DNA from: Phlyctochytrium arcticum
Lineage: Eukaryota; Chytridiomycota; Chytridiomycetes; Chytridiales; Chytridiaceae
Direction of reading: 5' to 3'
Assembly (NCBI GenBank): GCA_025602905.1
Contig: JAHLKI010000001.1
Coordinates: forward strand, 2,728,001-2,792,000
DNA length: 64,000 nucleotides
Within the stretch, counting starts at the first letter, position 1, and the number at the start of each line of letters is the position of its first letter. Positions 22,516 through 33,911 of this stretch are shown one piece after another. Made by a program: the position numbers and the translations under genes. The notes under the pieces were generated by a model. It saw only the letters and a program-made list of their open reading frames with translations, was not told the DNA's origin and ran no database searches.

Positions 22516-22663
22516 CCAGATCCAGATCTATGAATAGATCCTGGACAAGCTTAAAATACACAAGGTCAAGGATCTGGATCTGGCTTCTGGACGATGCGTG
22601 CAGCGTCGGTTAAACTCCCTAGGCGGGCATAGGACATGCCACAACTTGCCAATGTGGCATGTC
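22516..22663. repeat. Two inverted repeats in a divergent promoter
   Basis: A perfect 13-bp inverted repeat (22516-22528 with 22571-22583, CCAGATCCAGATC / GATCTGGATCTGG) and a perfect 11-bp one with a 9-base loop (22633-22643 with 22653-22663, GACATGCCACA / TGTGGCATGTC). They sit between guanylate kinase and the hydrolase gene. TTGCCAATGT is also directly repeated at about 22647 and 22689. Function unknown. Confidence 0.7.
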
Positions 22664-22906
22664 AATGATACGTTCTAGTCTTTTCATTGCCAATGTAGGA
22701 TGTAAACAATACTGCAGTCATTGAGCATCCTACCCGGTAGTATCATAAGTTGCTAGATGGCATTTGACACAAGTCGCAGCAATCATCTTAGCGCAAAAAG
22801 GTTGACGTTGTAAGTATTCCAGAAGTCGTGCAACTGTCAACAGAACTGTCATCAAGTGCGACACGAATTCGCAAGCGGAAGTTCAGCCAACGCAAAAACA
22901 GCAGGC

Positions 22907-23959
22907 ATGACCCATCTCGCAAAGACATTCCGCGATCTCCCGTACAATCCCTTATCCACCAACCCCAAACACCGGCTAGACCTCTACGTACCTGTTCCCG
23001 ACGTTGATTCTGATACCGAAGAGCAAGATCAGGCTCATGTCGATTTGCAAGAACTGGCCAGCCGGCCCGTCGTGATTTACCTCCATGGAGGAGCTTGGCG
23101 GAAAGGAGATAAAGTGGGGAGCTCAATTGTTTAGTGTTTGAATGTGTACGGGGACTAATGCGTTTTTGTGAAAAAGGCCGAATACGAGTTTTTGGGCGAC
23201 CACCTTGCGTCTCATGGCCTCACCACCGCTGTCATATCCTACCGTCTCTCAACGACGGATCCGTCCACGACCACCACCCACCCCGGCCCTTACGAAGATT
23301 GCGCAACGGCTATAGAATGGATATCCAAGTATGCGGTCGGATACGTTGCCGAAGCCTTGCATTTGCCAAGTACACTCGGCGGTCACCAGCATGAAGAGGG
23401 TGATGAGTGTTCCATGGACTGTACATCTCAGGACGAGACATTACCGCGCTCAACGCATATCTACCTCGTCGGCCACTCCTGTGGAGGTCACCTCGCTATG
23501 CTTCTAACTCTTCACCCGCCACCCAATCTACCTACCCCAAAAGGCGTGATAGCCGTCGAAGCCATCTTCGATGTTTCATATTTGTTGCAAGTCTGGCCGT
23601 CCTATATTGATTTTATCAGTATGGCGTTTCGGGAGAAGGATGTATGGGAAAATGTGGACAAGGGATGCAGCGTCTCATCCGTCCCACCATTCATGATTAT
23701 CCATTCCGATGAACAAGACTTGATGGAGTTTGGACACTCAGAGCGATTTTACCGACGATTATGTCAGGCGGTTGGCCAAACCACCAGTGTGGTCCCAGGT
23801 CAACTGCCGACGATTGACATGTCGCGTGATGTAAAGGGAAAACATTTTGATCTTTTGCGCACCCGACCCTTTTTTGATATTATTACTCGGTTCGTGAGCG
23901 AAGTAGAAGATGGACGGCGTAAACCAAGGGATGTAGTCGATGTATCTGCTCTGGCGTAA
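22907..23959 (+). CDS. Alpha/beta hydrolase, kynurenine formamidase-like
   Basis: Exons 22907-23113 and 23177-23959 give 329 aa. HGGAW (near residue 62) is the oxyanion-hole motif of the HGG class, GHSCGGH contains the nucleophile Ser (about 169), and the C-terminal SDEQDLMEFGHSERF and GKHFDLL supply plausible Asp and His. The start RDLPYNPLSTNPKHRLDLYVP is typical of arylformamidases, which hydrolyse N-formylkynurenine in tryptophan catabolism (Bna7 role). A kynureninase gene lies 31 kb away in the same window, in line with the pathway but not as a cluster. Isoprenylcysteine methylesterases share the same fold and cannot be excluded. Confidence 0.75.
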
Positions 23960-24065
23960 AGTAAAGTAGCCAATATATGAGATATTTAAAACGGAAGATA
24001 ATCTATAGATGTAACAGGCAGCAGTCTAACCAGAGATATCTACACTATGTTACAGATGAGCGTTG

Positions 24066-26308
24066 CTAAATTTTGGCTACCAAATCAGCATATACGTGCG
24101 GTAGATGATCCTTTGCCATAGCAGGACCAAAGACCAGCGCGGCGAGCGGATGCAGCCCTTCTTCTTCACCGCCGTCGCCTTCTGCTTCCGCGGCCGTCAG
24201 GTCCCAGACTTCTATGCCTCTGCCAGGTCGTTGTCCCACCGCATCCGATCCGTTGTTGGATGAAGGAACATTTGTGATCCAGAGTACGCGGCCGGCCGGG
24301 AAAAGTTTATCATTTATGAGGCAAGTCTGTTCCATGCTCTTTCGGAGCGAACGGTCTCGTGCAGCAATAGATGCGTCCGCTTGAGATAATGGATTCAGAC
24401 CGCGTTTGACGAGATCGTCACGGGCGTCAGGGTTTGAATGGAAATGCGCGACCAGATTGGCCAGGTCTCGGACAGAACCGAGGGATAATCGACAGACAAG
24501 GTCGTCACCGACCACGATGGATGTGATGAATTGACGCGTTGCGCGGGCGATTCGTGGGGATACAACACAGGGTGCCGCAAAGGCGTAGCAGTGGACAGGT
24601 CGGCCGGGCGGTAGGCCACCTGTGGTTGACGTCGTACCGGTATGTATATCAGTCCAAAGTAGTGTAAGACAAGTTGCTAGTCCAGAACCGAGAGAGTGGC
24701 CGGTCAATATCAAGGAATAGGAAGGGTGGGCGGTGAGAAGCGTGTGGACGTGTTCGAAAATGTGACTAGGGTGATTAGGAGCACCAAAGGCGCGAGCGGC
24801 CACGAGCATGCCTTTGTGGACGTGACAAGGCAAGGTGTCTGGTGTACCGTCGTTCGTAGGGGCTGAAAATTTGGGAGAAGACGATCTCTCTGATGCTGAT
24901 GCACCAGAGTTGTCCTGATGGGTGGACTGATCCTTCAGGTCAAAATCCTCATAATCGCAAGTCAAGTCGACCATCACGTCATGGAACGACTGCGTCCCTC
25001 TGATCGCCACAATAACTTCTTTTCTAGCATGATCAGCAATCACGTATAATGTGGGCTTGTAAGTGTCACTCTGTTGATTGCTATCCCAGATGGGAATCTC
25101 TACTGGTGGCGAAGTGTCGGTGGAAAAAATGGACTCGAGAGGCGTATCTACGTGGGAAGCATAGAACGAGTGGGAGGCGGGAACATGGCGGGGGTCGGGG
25201 TCGGTCCGGAAACCAAAGGAGGGGATGGAGCTAGTGAATGCTCCAATGTAGTGACGGCCGTAGGTGCCGGTAGCGAATTTAATGTAGCGGCGGAGATGAG
25301 CAAAGAGAACCGAGGTGGGCACTGTGCCGTGAGAGTGGGTTGGAGGAGTCATGGGGGGTGAGAATGTGTTACTGGGCTGCTCAGCTTCTGCAGATGGCGC
25401 AGTGCCGATGGTACCCTCGACAGCTGCCTGACCTTCACCTACTCTCTCACTACCATTTTCCAAATTGACCCAGTTTACCAGCTCATCTGGCTCCTCGGTC
25501 CTTGAGCCATCCGTGTCCTCCAGCACAATCCGTTTCCCACCTGCCCTAACTCGCCGGTCCCATTCTTTCCTGGTCATGGACTGCAATGCGACCCAAGCCA
25601 TTAGAGCGCGAATGGTGTCAACAGTGCCAATGCCCCTGAGGTTGGACAGACCACCAGGACGGGCACCATCAGCGGAAAGTTCCCGCTGGATGAGATTAGA
25701 GAACTCCTTGATGGCAGTGGCCACTTCGGTCGATCCAAACACATTATTGAGTGCCGAGACTGAGTTATTCCCCACGGCCAATCCAAACTGGGTCCATAGG
25801 CGGCCCGTTTCGATGCCGGCCAGGGCACAGAACTCGGCAAACTTTAGGGTATGCGAGACGGCAGACGTAATAGTCGATCCGGGCAAAGTGCTATTGGCAC
25901 CCGTGGCATCACCAATGCCATCTACAACGCCTCGCGCGACCCCGAGGCCTGCGCGCGTTCCCAACTTTGCTGCTTCAAACCCGAATTCCGATGCTGCTGA
26001 AGCCACACCCACCAGAAATCTCTATTATCATCATGAAAATTTAGTCATTTGCCGATAAATTTACTCTGCTAAAACCGGACTGCTCTCACCAGGCCATTAA
26101 AGACGTTTGCGACTGCATTCCGCGGAGGAGTGCGCGCCGGGGGTAATGGCGATGGGGATGCCGGAGCTACTGCCGTGCTGGCTACAGTCATCCGCGAGTT
26201 GTTATTGCTGTCGTTGTCGTCGTCGCTGTCGGGTTCTTCGACCGTGTAGTAGTTGCCGGGCATGTTGACATTGCCGTCCTCATCGTTTGTGCCCCTGCCG
26301 TTGCTCAT
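24066..26308 (-). CDS. Class-3 lipase, diacylglycerol lipase-like
   Basis: Exons 26308-26090 and 26021-24066 give 724 aa from the first supportable ATG. Family (Lipase_3) features: VIVAIRGTQSFHDVMVDL before the active site, nucleophile elbow LTGHSLGSG (Ser near 515), YAFAAPCVV, the catalytic Asp in IVVGDDLVCRLS, and a C-terminal His in DHLPHVYADL. N-terminal Ala/Gly-rich helices (LGTRAGLGVARGVVD) match fungal homologues of sn1-specific diacylglycerol lipase, which release monoacylglycerol from membrane DAG. The first exon is Pro/Asn/Asp-rich and disordered. Its frame stays open further upstream to 26437 without an ATG, so a further 5' exon is possible. Confidence 0.82.
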
Positions 26309-27012
26309 TCCATGTTCAGTTGCGCGGTGATTTCGATTGTTTCCTCTGGGAGTCAATCTAGATCTTACTATTACTATTGGTTCGTGGAAGGTTTCGGCAA
26401 TGTCTTTGTTCAAACGAGGCGTCGCGCGGTTGATCAAAGTCGTCCCTTTCAGCCTGGATTGACATATGCGACGCGCAGCTTCAGACTCCGACTCTGCGCA
26501 TTATTTTTTGGTTGGGCCAGATCCAGAGATGATAATTGCTGCACAGACTGCACAGTAATAGGAATCGGGTAATACATTGTTCAATTGTTTGGAGCATCAC
26601 CAAGAAACCTTGCCCATGGGCCTTCCCGCAATGTTTGGCCGGTAAAATGGCGGGGGTTATCCTGAATGGGCAAAGCAATGCGGATGTGAATACGAAGGTG
26701 AATAGATACCCAGAGATTGCATGTATCGCAAATCCCTTGGAGGAAGATAAAAAAAAGGGTTTCGAGATGTCCTACAGTATGATAAATAGAGCCAGATCGG
26801 AGGTGAGGAGTTTCCGAAGGCCGAAAGCTGAAGGCGAACAGGCTACAAAAAGCCTCGGCGGACTTCGAATCCCCAAAACTTATTGACGATAACCTGCCGA
26901 CAACGAACAACAAAGAACAACGACGAGACCTCAGGACCTACCTAGTACCTCATCCAGACGCTGTTATTGTTGCTGGTGATCCGGCGACAACGACGACAAC
27001 CGATCGAGTGAC

Positions 27013-29933
27013 ATGCTCTCGCACATTCCGGTCCTGGGCCGGCTGGGCCTGCTCGACTATCTACGGCTATTTCTAGCCGTCACCATTCTAGTGACAGAAC
27101 CCATATTCCGATTCATCTTTGCCATCTTTTGGCCCCTGCGCTACATTGTTGACGGAATCCGCCGCGTCCTGCGACGGGGCCGGGATGAAGAGAAGAGCGG
27201 AAAGGAAATTCCAGCCGAAAAAGTATTTCAGCAACTCAACTCGACCGAGCAATTTGCTCGATTCTGGTGAGTCTTTTGAATGTCATTCCTTTTACAACAG
27301 GCAAAGCAAAAGGTACTAAAATTTCGAGTCATTTTTAGGGGATTCCCGTTCCAGCACCATTATGTGACCAGCAAAGATGGTTATATCCTCGCTCTGCATC
27401 GCATCCCGTCATCCCGCGCCGAACATGACGCTAAAAAGCGAGAAAAGGCACTGGCCCGACGCTCAAACTCCTCGACGACGACCCCCCGTCGAACCGCTGC
27501 GCATGGCACCAAGCCCGTTGTGGTCTTGTGGCATGGATTCCTCATGTCCTCTGAAGTGTGGGTCTGCCATCCCGATCGCACCCGCTCTCTCGCTTTCACT
27601 CTGGCCGATGCCGGGTATGATGTTTGGCTGGGAAACACCCGAGGCAACAAGTACAGCTGCAAGCACCGCAGCCTGAAGCCGACCGAAGAGACGTTTTGGG
27701 ACTTTTCTATGGACCATCTGGCGCTCTATGATCTCCCGGATGCTGTAGATTATATCATCAAAGTGACTGGCGCTCCGTCCCTCACTTACATTGGATTCTC
27801 TCAAGGTAGGTTCCTTTGAGTATTACATCCAGGAAACCACAGACTAATTGTCCGGCATAGGAACGGCGCAAGGTTTCTCTGCCCTATCCATCAATGCTCG
27901 CCTCAACAAGCGCATCAACCTCTTTATTGCCCTCGCCCCGGCCGCTAAACCCATGGGCCTCGAAAACAAGACGTTAGGCACCATGCTCAACATCTCGCCC
28001 GAAGTGGTGTTTCTGCTCTTTGGCAAGAAATCGCTCCTGTCCATGACGCTGTTTTGGCAGAGTATCTTGACGCCCCTCAGTTTTGCATGGATGATTGATG
28101 TCGCTTGTAAATTTCTGTTCAAATGGAATGCCGAGATGATTGATCACAAGGGCAAAGTGTACCAGCACTTGTATTCTTACACATCCGTCAAATGTGTGGT
28201 ACGTTTATGATTATCCTGACCGGTATTTTACTCGAGAGCTTCTTCTTACCAGCACCGCACAGGTTCATTGGTTTCAAATTATTCGTAACGGACGCTTTCA
28301 AATGTACGATGAATCACCTACCGTCTTGCCAAACTCTCAGTCCGGTCACGTTGTACCCAAATTTCCTACCGAACATATCCAAACCCCCATTGCCTTGTTT
28401 TACGGTGGAAAGGATACACTGGCAGATATGGACTGGCTTTTGGAAGAGGTTGCGACGCCCGTGTACTGCATGAAAGTAGACGAGTACGAACACGTCTGCT
28501 TCCTATGGGCCCGGGGTCTGGACAAAGTCGTTTATCCAGCCATTTTAGGGCTTTTGCACGAATATGCCGAAGTTTGGGCCGAGCCCGAGTCGGGTGAAAA
28601 GTCGGGCACGGCGGTCCAGCAGCCCAAGGTCCGAACAGTCAGTTGGATCAATGAGCCGCAAATCCGCACCTTGTTTGAAATGGGACAGGGTCATTTGGAT
28701 GCGAGTGGGTCCAAATTTGTGTTGGATGGACGAGTCAGTGCCGAGCGCATCCTGCTGGCATCATCACGACCTGTAACGCGCGCGGGAACTGCGCTGGATA
28801 TGGATGCAGCGGCTGCCAAGGCGGCGAGTGGGCTAGAACGCTTACCAGGTATCTTGCAAAGGATTGCCTCGGGAGGATCAGATGTGGATACAGGTGTCGG
28901 CCGCAAAATGACTGATCACGGGCGACCCAACGGAGAGGAAGTCGCTCTTAATGACAACGAAACCAGCGACGATGCCCCCGAAATTAACCGGGCAGTCATG
29001 CAAGCGCTCGTTCGCGAACAATCTCAGACCAACCTTAAACCCCTCATTACGGAATCTGGTAAAGGCGGGGGCCGAAGCGGGTCAAGTACCGGCCGAGATA
29101 AACGCCGCAGTTTCTCGGCCTCTCAGGGGTCATCGCACCGTCGCCCCAGCCGGACTTTAAGCAATGAATCCCTGGAATCCGAGCACTCCACCGCGTCCAC
29201 CACCAAGGCCCATTTACGGCGTCGTAACAACAACAACGGCAATGACTTTGAAACCGCTGCTAAAACTGGTGAAATGTTTCAACCCCCCCTCACCGCGACC
29301 TCTCTGGATTTACCTCCGACATCTCCCTGGTCGGACGCCTCTCCGCTCGTGAGCGACGCCAGCGACGATGATTTGGACGAAGATATCCATGTTCACTTCA
29401 ATCATCATTTGGGCAACAAAGGGGCCGGAGGAATCATCGGTAGTGGGTTTGATGAAGATGGGCTGCTGATCAGCACGGGGTCTTCGGCTCGCGGGTATGC
29501 GTCCCAGCACGATGACGACACAAGTGCAACTGATACGACTGAAGATGATGGGAATGTGACCCCGACCAGCGCACGGTCTGGGGGCCGAGGGGTCCTAACC
29601 GGAGCGGGTACTTTTGGGCGAAACGAAGCGGATGCAACAAATCCTACCAAAGCCTCGTCGTACGCGACCGGCATACTCACGTCATACGCGACAGCCAAGA
29701 ATGCCCCCGAGAAGAAACAGGACATGCCTTCCTCCAAAGAATCCCATTCGAGCGATGAGCTCGCCCTGCGCATGAGATCCAAGAATTACATTCCGCGAGA
29801 AGACCTTTTTAAGCCGGATGATGCACCCACTGCCGAAGAGCTGGCCATAATGAACATGTCTGCTTCTGGAACGATTGGACGCAAGCAGGGAAAAGATGTC
29901 AATGCAAAGAGCCTGTTGCTCAGAATGAAGTAG
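27013..29933 (+). CDS. Steryl ester hydrolase (Tgl1/Yeh1/Yeh2 family)
   Basis: Exons 27013-27266, 27339-27805, 27861-28198 and 28263-29933 join in phase to 909 aa. Acid-lipase family: a membrane-associated N-terminal hydrophobic region (about 15-45), FPFQHHYVTSKDGYIL, PVVVLWHGFLMSSEVW, GYDVWLGNTRGNKYS, the nucleophile elbow YIGFSQGT (Ser near 239), and late catalytic residues in LFYGGKDTLAD and EYEHVCFLWA. These enzymes release sterols from steryl esters at lipid droplets or the plasma membrane. After about residue 500 comes a 400-residue Ser/Asp/Gly-rich tail with basic and acidic clusters, longer than in yeast Tgl1; it may hold regulatory phosphosites (inference). Divergent from the DAG-lipase gene. 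Confidence 0.88.
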
Positions 29934-30235
29934 AGCACTGGGAATGTGTCCATCGGGTGGGAGATTGACCATAGAGGGTCTATATTTTTGAGTACAGAGT
30001 AATTTTCTTTTTTTTTCCATCTTATAATATGATTTTTCCGTAAACACTAGTTTGTAATAGTAACAAAGACTTTGATCGCATGGTCCATTGCGGTGTAGTG
30101 CTCATATATTCTGCTAATCTACAGACTCAAGCTCAATGCCAGATGTTCCAACCGTCTTACAACAAAATGAAATTGACATGCACGAAACCATGGTATAAAA
30201 AACACTCTTCAAGAAGGTAAAGGAAACTACCTACT
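29934..30235. other. Convergent intergenic region
   Basis: AT-rich 3' flanks of the steryl esterase and ankyrin genes. Nothing coding seen. Confidence 0.5.
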
Positions 30236-30997
30236 TCATTTCAATTCCAACTTGTCCGCCAATTCCTTCAATACTTTCACCATTTCCTCGTTCTTGGCCA
30301 ACTCCGCAACTCCTTTACCCTCTCGATTTTTGACTCCCTTCAACTGGGCATTGCCCTGCTCTACCAATAATTGAACAATCGCCGGGTATCCTTCTTCCAC
30401 TGCAATCAGCACGGGAGTGTTGCCTTCTTTATCCTCCTTCTCCATCTGCGCGCCTTTTTCAATCAACAGCTTGACGAGTTCGGCGTAGCCCAAGGCGCAA
30501 GCTCTATGTAGGGGAGTAGATCCATATGTATCTTGGGGCGACGGATGAGTATCCTTATGAGACAGCAAGGTTTCTACCACCCCTCCCCGCCGTTTTGAAA
30601 CAGCATAATGAAGCGGTGTCTGTCCGGTCCCTGTTGGCAAATTCAACAACAAGGTTTTATCATACCGTTTCGGTGGGGGCCGATAACCGGGGTTTTTGGG
30701 GCGCGGGGAATCTTCGGTTGGGATGCAGTAATACTGAAGCAACTTTTTGACTCCTTCGTCAAATCCCAGGGCCGCGGCCACATGTAAGGGTGTCCAGCCT
30801 TCCTCGTCTGCGAGTTGGTCCACCGGGGTATAGGGTAACAGCTCTTCGACGGCGTCGGCGTTGCGAGCTGTGATGGCAGTATGGAGGGGGAGACGAGATT
30901 CTGAGCGCTGAAGGGCGAGTGAAGGGTTCTCAGTCAAGTATGGGGTTAACGACGGCGCCGAGGGGGTTTGGAGGAGGTTGTGGAGATTGACCGACAT
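30236..30997 (-). CDS. NAS6: Ankyrin-repeat protein, Nas6/gankyrin-like
   Basis: Single exon, 253 aa. Five to six ankyrin repeats are visible: LPLHTAITARNADAVEELL, GWTPLHVAAALGFDEGVKKL, GQTPLHYAVSKRRGGVVETLL, GSTPLHRACALGYAELVKLL and NTPVLIAVEEGYPAIVQLL, ending in a charged helix. The size, the acidic/basic alternation and the TPLHRACALGYAELVKLLIE repeat fit the 26S-proteasome assembly chaperone Nas6/PSMD10 (about 226-230 aa), which binds the Rpt3 C-domain. Ankyrin proteins are hard to separate by eye, so the name is a best guess. Confidence 0.7.
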   Translation of the reverse strand: MSVNLHNLLQTPSAPSLTPYLTENPSLALQRSESRLPLHTAITARNADAVEELLPYTPVDQLADEEGWTPLHVAAALGFDEGVKKLLQYYCIPTEDSPRPKNPGYRPPPKRYDKTLLLNLPTGTGQTPLHYAVSKRRGGVVETLLSHKDTHPSPQDTYGSTPLHRACALGYAELVKLLIEKGAQMEKEDKEGNTPVLIAVEEGYPAIVQLLVEQGNAQLKGVKNREGKGVAELAKNEEMVKVLKELADKLELK

Positions 30998-31040
30998 CTT
31001 TGCTTTCTAACGTGATGCTTGCGATAAACAGCAGGGGGAG

Positions 31041-31049
31041 TATATATAT
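31041..31049 (-). promoter_or_regulatory. TATA-like element upstream of ankyrin gene
   Basis: A TATATATAT run 44 bases upstream of the ankyrin start, in the 253-bp divergent promoter shared with the GTPase gene at 31251. Confidence 0.4.
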
Positions 31050-31250
31050 CAGCTACTGGCAGTCAAAGTCGTTCCGTGTTGCTTTCTTGTGGTTGCCGTT
31101 TTGCCAGATCAACAATCTAGTCTGAATTGTTGGTGAGAAGGTCAAGATCGAGAATTCCCACAAGTGACAAATCAGCTCGGGCCATATCGGGGTTTTCGCA
31201 AGCTCTCAAAATCCCAAAACACAAAAGCAGTCTATCACACAACCAAAAGT

Positions 31251-33733
31251 ATGATAGACTGCCGACTCTTGCGATACTTTTTTGTACTGGCAGCAGCCGT
31301 ACTAGTCGTTCTCCCTTTCCCGGCTTGGAGTCATGCCAGACGAGATCCGATTCTCTTATTCAAACGATCTAATGACACAGAGTCGGAAATCGGAGGGACA
31401 AAGCTGCGGCTGACAGCGCAAGGAGCAGCGTTTTTGGAAGGGTTGCAAGGGCCATTTGCGATCGTTGCCATTGTGGGGCCTACGAGAACGGGCAAATCTT
31501 TTGTATGTTGTCTCATACCACTTCATGTCTTTTGGACCTAAATCAATGTGACACTTTTTAGCTGTTGAATCAGATTGCCCATGCGGCAGGGGACCCAGAA
31601 GAGCAACTAGAATCTGAAGCGAGTACGAAACCATTCGCAGTTGGGGGCGGTGTAGTGTCCAAAACGCATGGTGAGTATCAATGTCAACCAACCCGAGGAC
31701 AGTTCAACAGATTTACTCAAGATGATTCTCAGGGGCCTGGATCTGGCCCGAGCCTGTCAACTTGGGCTCAGTTCCAACTTATTTGATGGATAGTGAAGGG
31801 CTCCACGGTGTGGAATCAGTCCAGACGGCCGCCTACGAGGTTGAGCTGTTTGTGCACGCGGCCATGTTGGCGAGCACGGTTGTCTATAATACTTGGGCAC
31901 CCGTCGATGCCGCAAACGTACGGACTCTAAAGAGTCTTGTAGGTAGGTCGTCAAAGGATGTCATCCAGCATGTGCGTAATAGTGCTAAAGTCGCTTTGGG
32001 GCAGCTTTCTCGCGTTTGTTTATGATGGATGTGGCAGCAGCTGTTGTCGATACCGATAATCAGACAACAACAGCCGGCGGCGAACAAAGTTTTGATACAT
32101 CCGCTATTCCTGAGCATTTGGACCCTCCCAGTCTGCATTGGACGGTGCAAAATTTCAACAAGTTTTCGTTGGAACACGGGGGCGTGAATGCCACTGAATT
32201 TTTGGATCAATTGATTCGGAAAGATAGTTTCTTGCAGGATGCCAATGTTGACTTTCGGTTTCTAAAGCAACAGGTAAGTTATTTCTTGGGGATAGCGAAA
32301 TGGGTGGTGGCATTGGCTAAATGAACACGACAGTTCAGCTACATGGATTTAATCCCAATGTCAAGACCCAGCGATGAGGATGAGAAGTTGGCTGGGGATG
32401 GATCCAACATCTCCTGGGCCGACTTTAGGAAGGTAAGGCATAAAGCAATGCTTCAACGGGTACCCACCTTGATGTTCTATACCAACAGCCATACCAATCG
32501 GACGTGATGAGTTTAGTGGATTCACTTCGAGCCCATTTGACACCCAAACGCCTTAACGGCAAAAACCTGAGTGGCGCCGATCTTGTTCAACTCATCAGGC
32601 AATGGGATCGCGAAGTCCCCATCCAAATTCCCGAGCATACTAGCTGGCATAAAGCTGTTCAACTGAAACTTGAACACGAAGCTCACCGTCTCCTAAAGGA
32701 CTTTGAATTGGAAGGCTCACAAGTTAATGTGTCCCGGCACAGTGGAAACTACGCGTCCTACGCAAACAATTTACACAAACTGGCTGATATGAAGTTGGGC
32801 AAAATGCAATCCAGCGTCAAAAAGCTGGGCGATGATCCAGGGGCCACCATGGTTTTGGCGTATCTCGCCACCGAGCTGCTAGCCCGCGAGCGCAAGTTTT
32901 TGGACGCCTACCTATCCTGGGCATGGAAGGAAGCACTCAAAGAAGGCGACGAACTCCACGAAGAAGAAATGGCTCGGCTGAATGAGTTACGCGACGCGCC
33001 GGAGCGGATATGTAAATGGTGGTTTGCGAGCAACCTGGAAGATGCACTGGAGCGGCGGATCAGGATGGAGCGCGCTCGGGTTGTGGAAAGCCTAGCCCCC
33101 CATTTCCCGCCTAATTACAGCCCGGAGAAACTCTACCAGCATGTCGTTGAGGGAAGCGGTTCGTATACCTCAAGAACGGCCGAGATCCATAGTGCACTGA
33201 AATATATTTTGCTCGAGCACGCCGAATGCCCCGATCATCTCAGGGTATTGATTGAAGCCATCAAACCCATCTGGCATCGACACCACACCGCCATCAAGAG
33301 CACTGCCGGCGTAGTACTCGCAACTCTTGTGGTCCGGGCCCGTCGGTCGATATTGGGATTGCTCAGTTGGCTCGGGAGCATCTTGCTCTACTACACAATC
33401 ATCACCCTGCGTGCTGTCCTGTCCCGAGCGTGGGTCATGGCCAGTTACGCCGTATCCATCACCATCATTTGCTACACGCTCTGGATTTGTACCCAAGTCT
33501 CTATTTTGGGTCGTCGCCGTGCAGACATCCGGTATACGTGGCCAGGGCTCCTGACCGAGATCGATGACGCCGTAGAGGGCGTCCAAGGGTTTGCCAAGGG
33601 GCTGATTGCCTTTTCGGTGATTGTCGTGCCGGGAGTTGCCGTTATTGCAGTTCCAAGGTTGCTGAGACGACTGCGAAAACCGCGAATGACGAGGGTGCGC
33701 ATCGACCTGGCCAATGACGAGTACGCCCAGTGA
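31251..33733 (+). CDS. Dynamin-superfamily GTPase, GBP/atlastin-like
   Basis: Exons 31251-31502, 31562-31670, 31733-31942, 32005-32273, 32334-32432 and 32489-33733 give 727 aa, all phases consistent. The protein starts with a signal peptide or anchor (LLRYFFVLAAAVLVVLPFPAWS). The GB1/RHD3-type G domain has P-loop GPTRTGKS (about 76-83), FAVGGGVVSKTHGAWIW around switch I, and the switch II motif YLMDSEGLHG. A helical middle domain follows (FELEGSQVNVSRHS, AYLSWAWKEALKEG). The C-terminus has three hydrophobic segments and a short basic tail. The architecture suggests a membrane GTPase of the ER or secretory system, like atlastin/Sey1 or plant GBP-like proteins. A cleavable-looking signal peptide is unusual for cytosolic-facing members. 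The 31943 donor was chosen because only this phase continues to AFSRLFMMDV. Confidence 0.83.
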
Positions 33734-33911
33734 CATGGTTGAGAAAACACCACTTTTTTGCAGCGCTAATTTATGAAACTTTCTATTTTTTTTGCACGAT
33801 AATTATTCATGTTTGTAAACATAACTGATGGGAAAATGAAAAAGTGAGGGGAAACATATCCATCCAATGTATTCTCTTGTAATATGTAACAGAGGGAGGG
33901 GGTTTCTCGGA

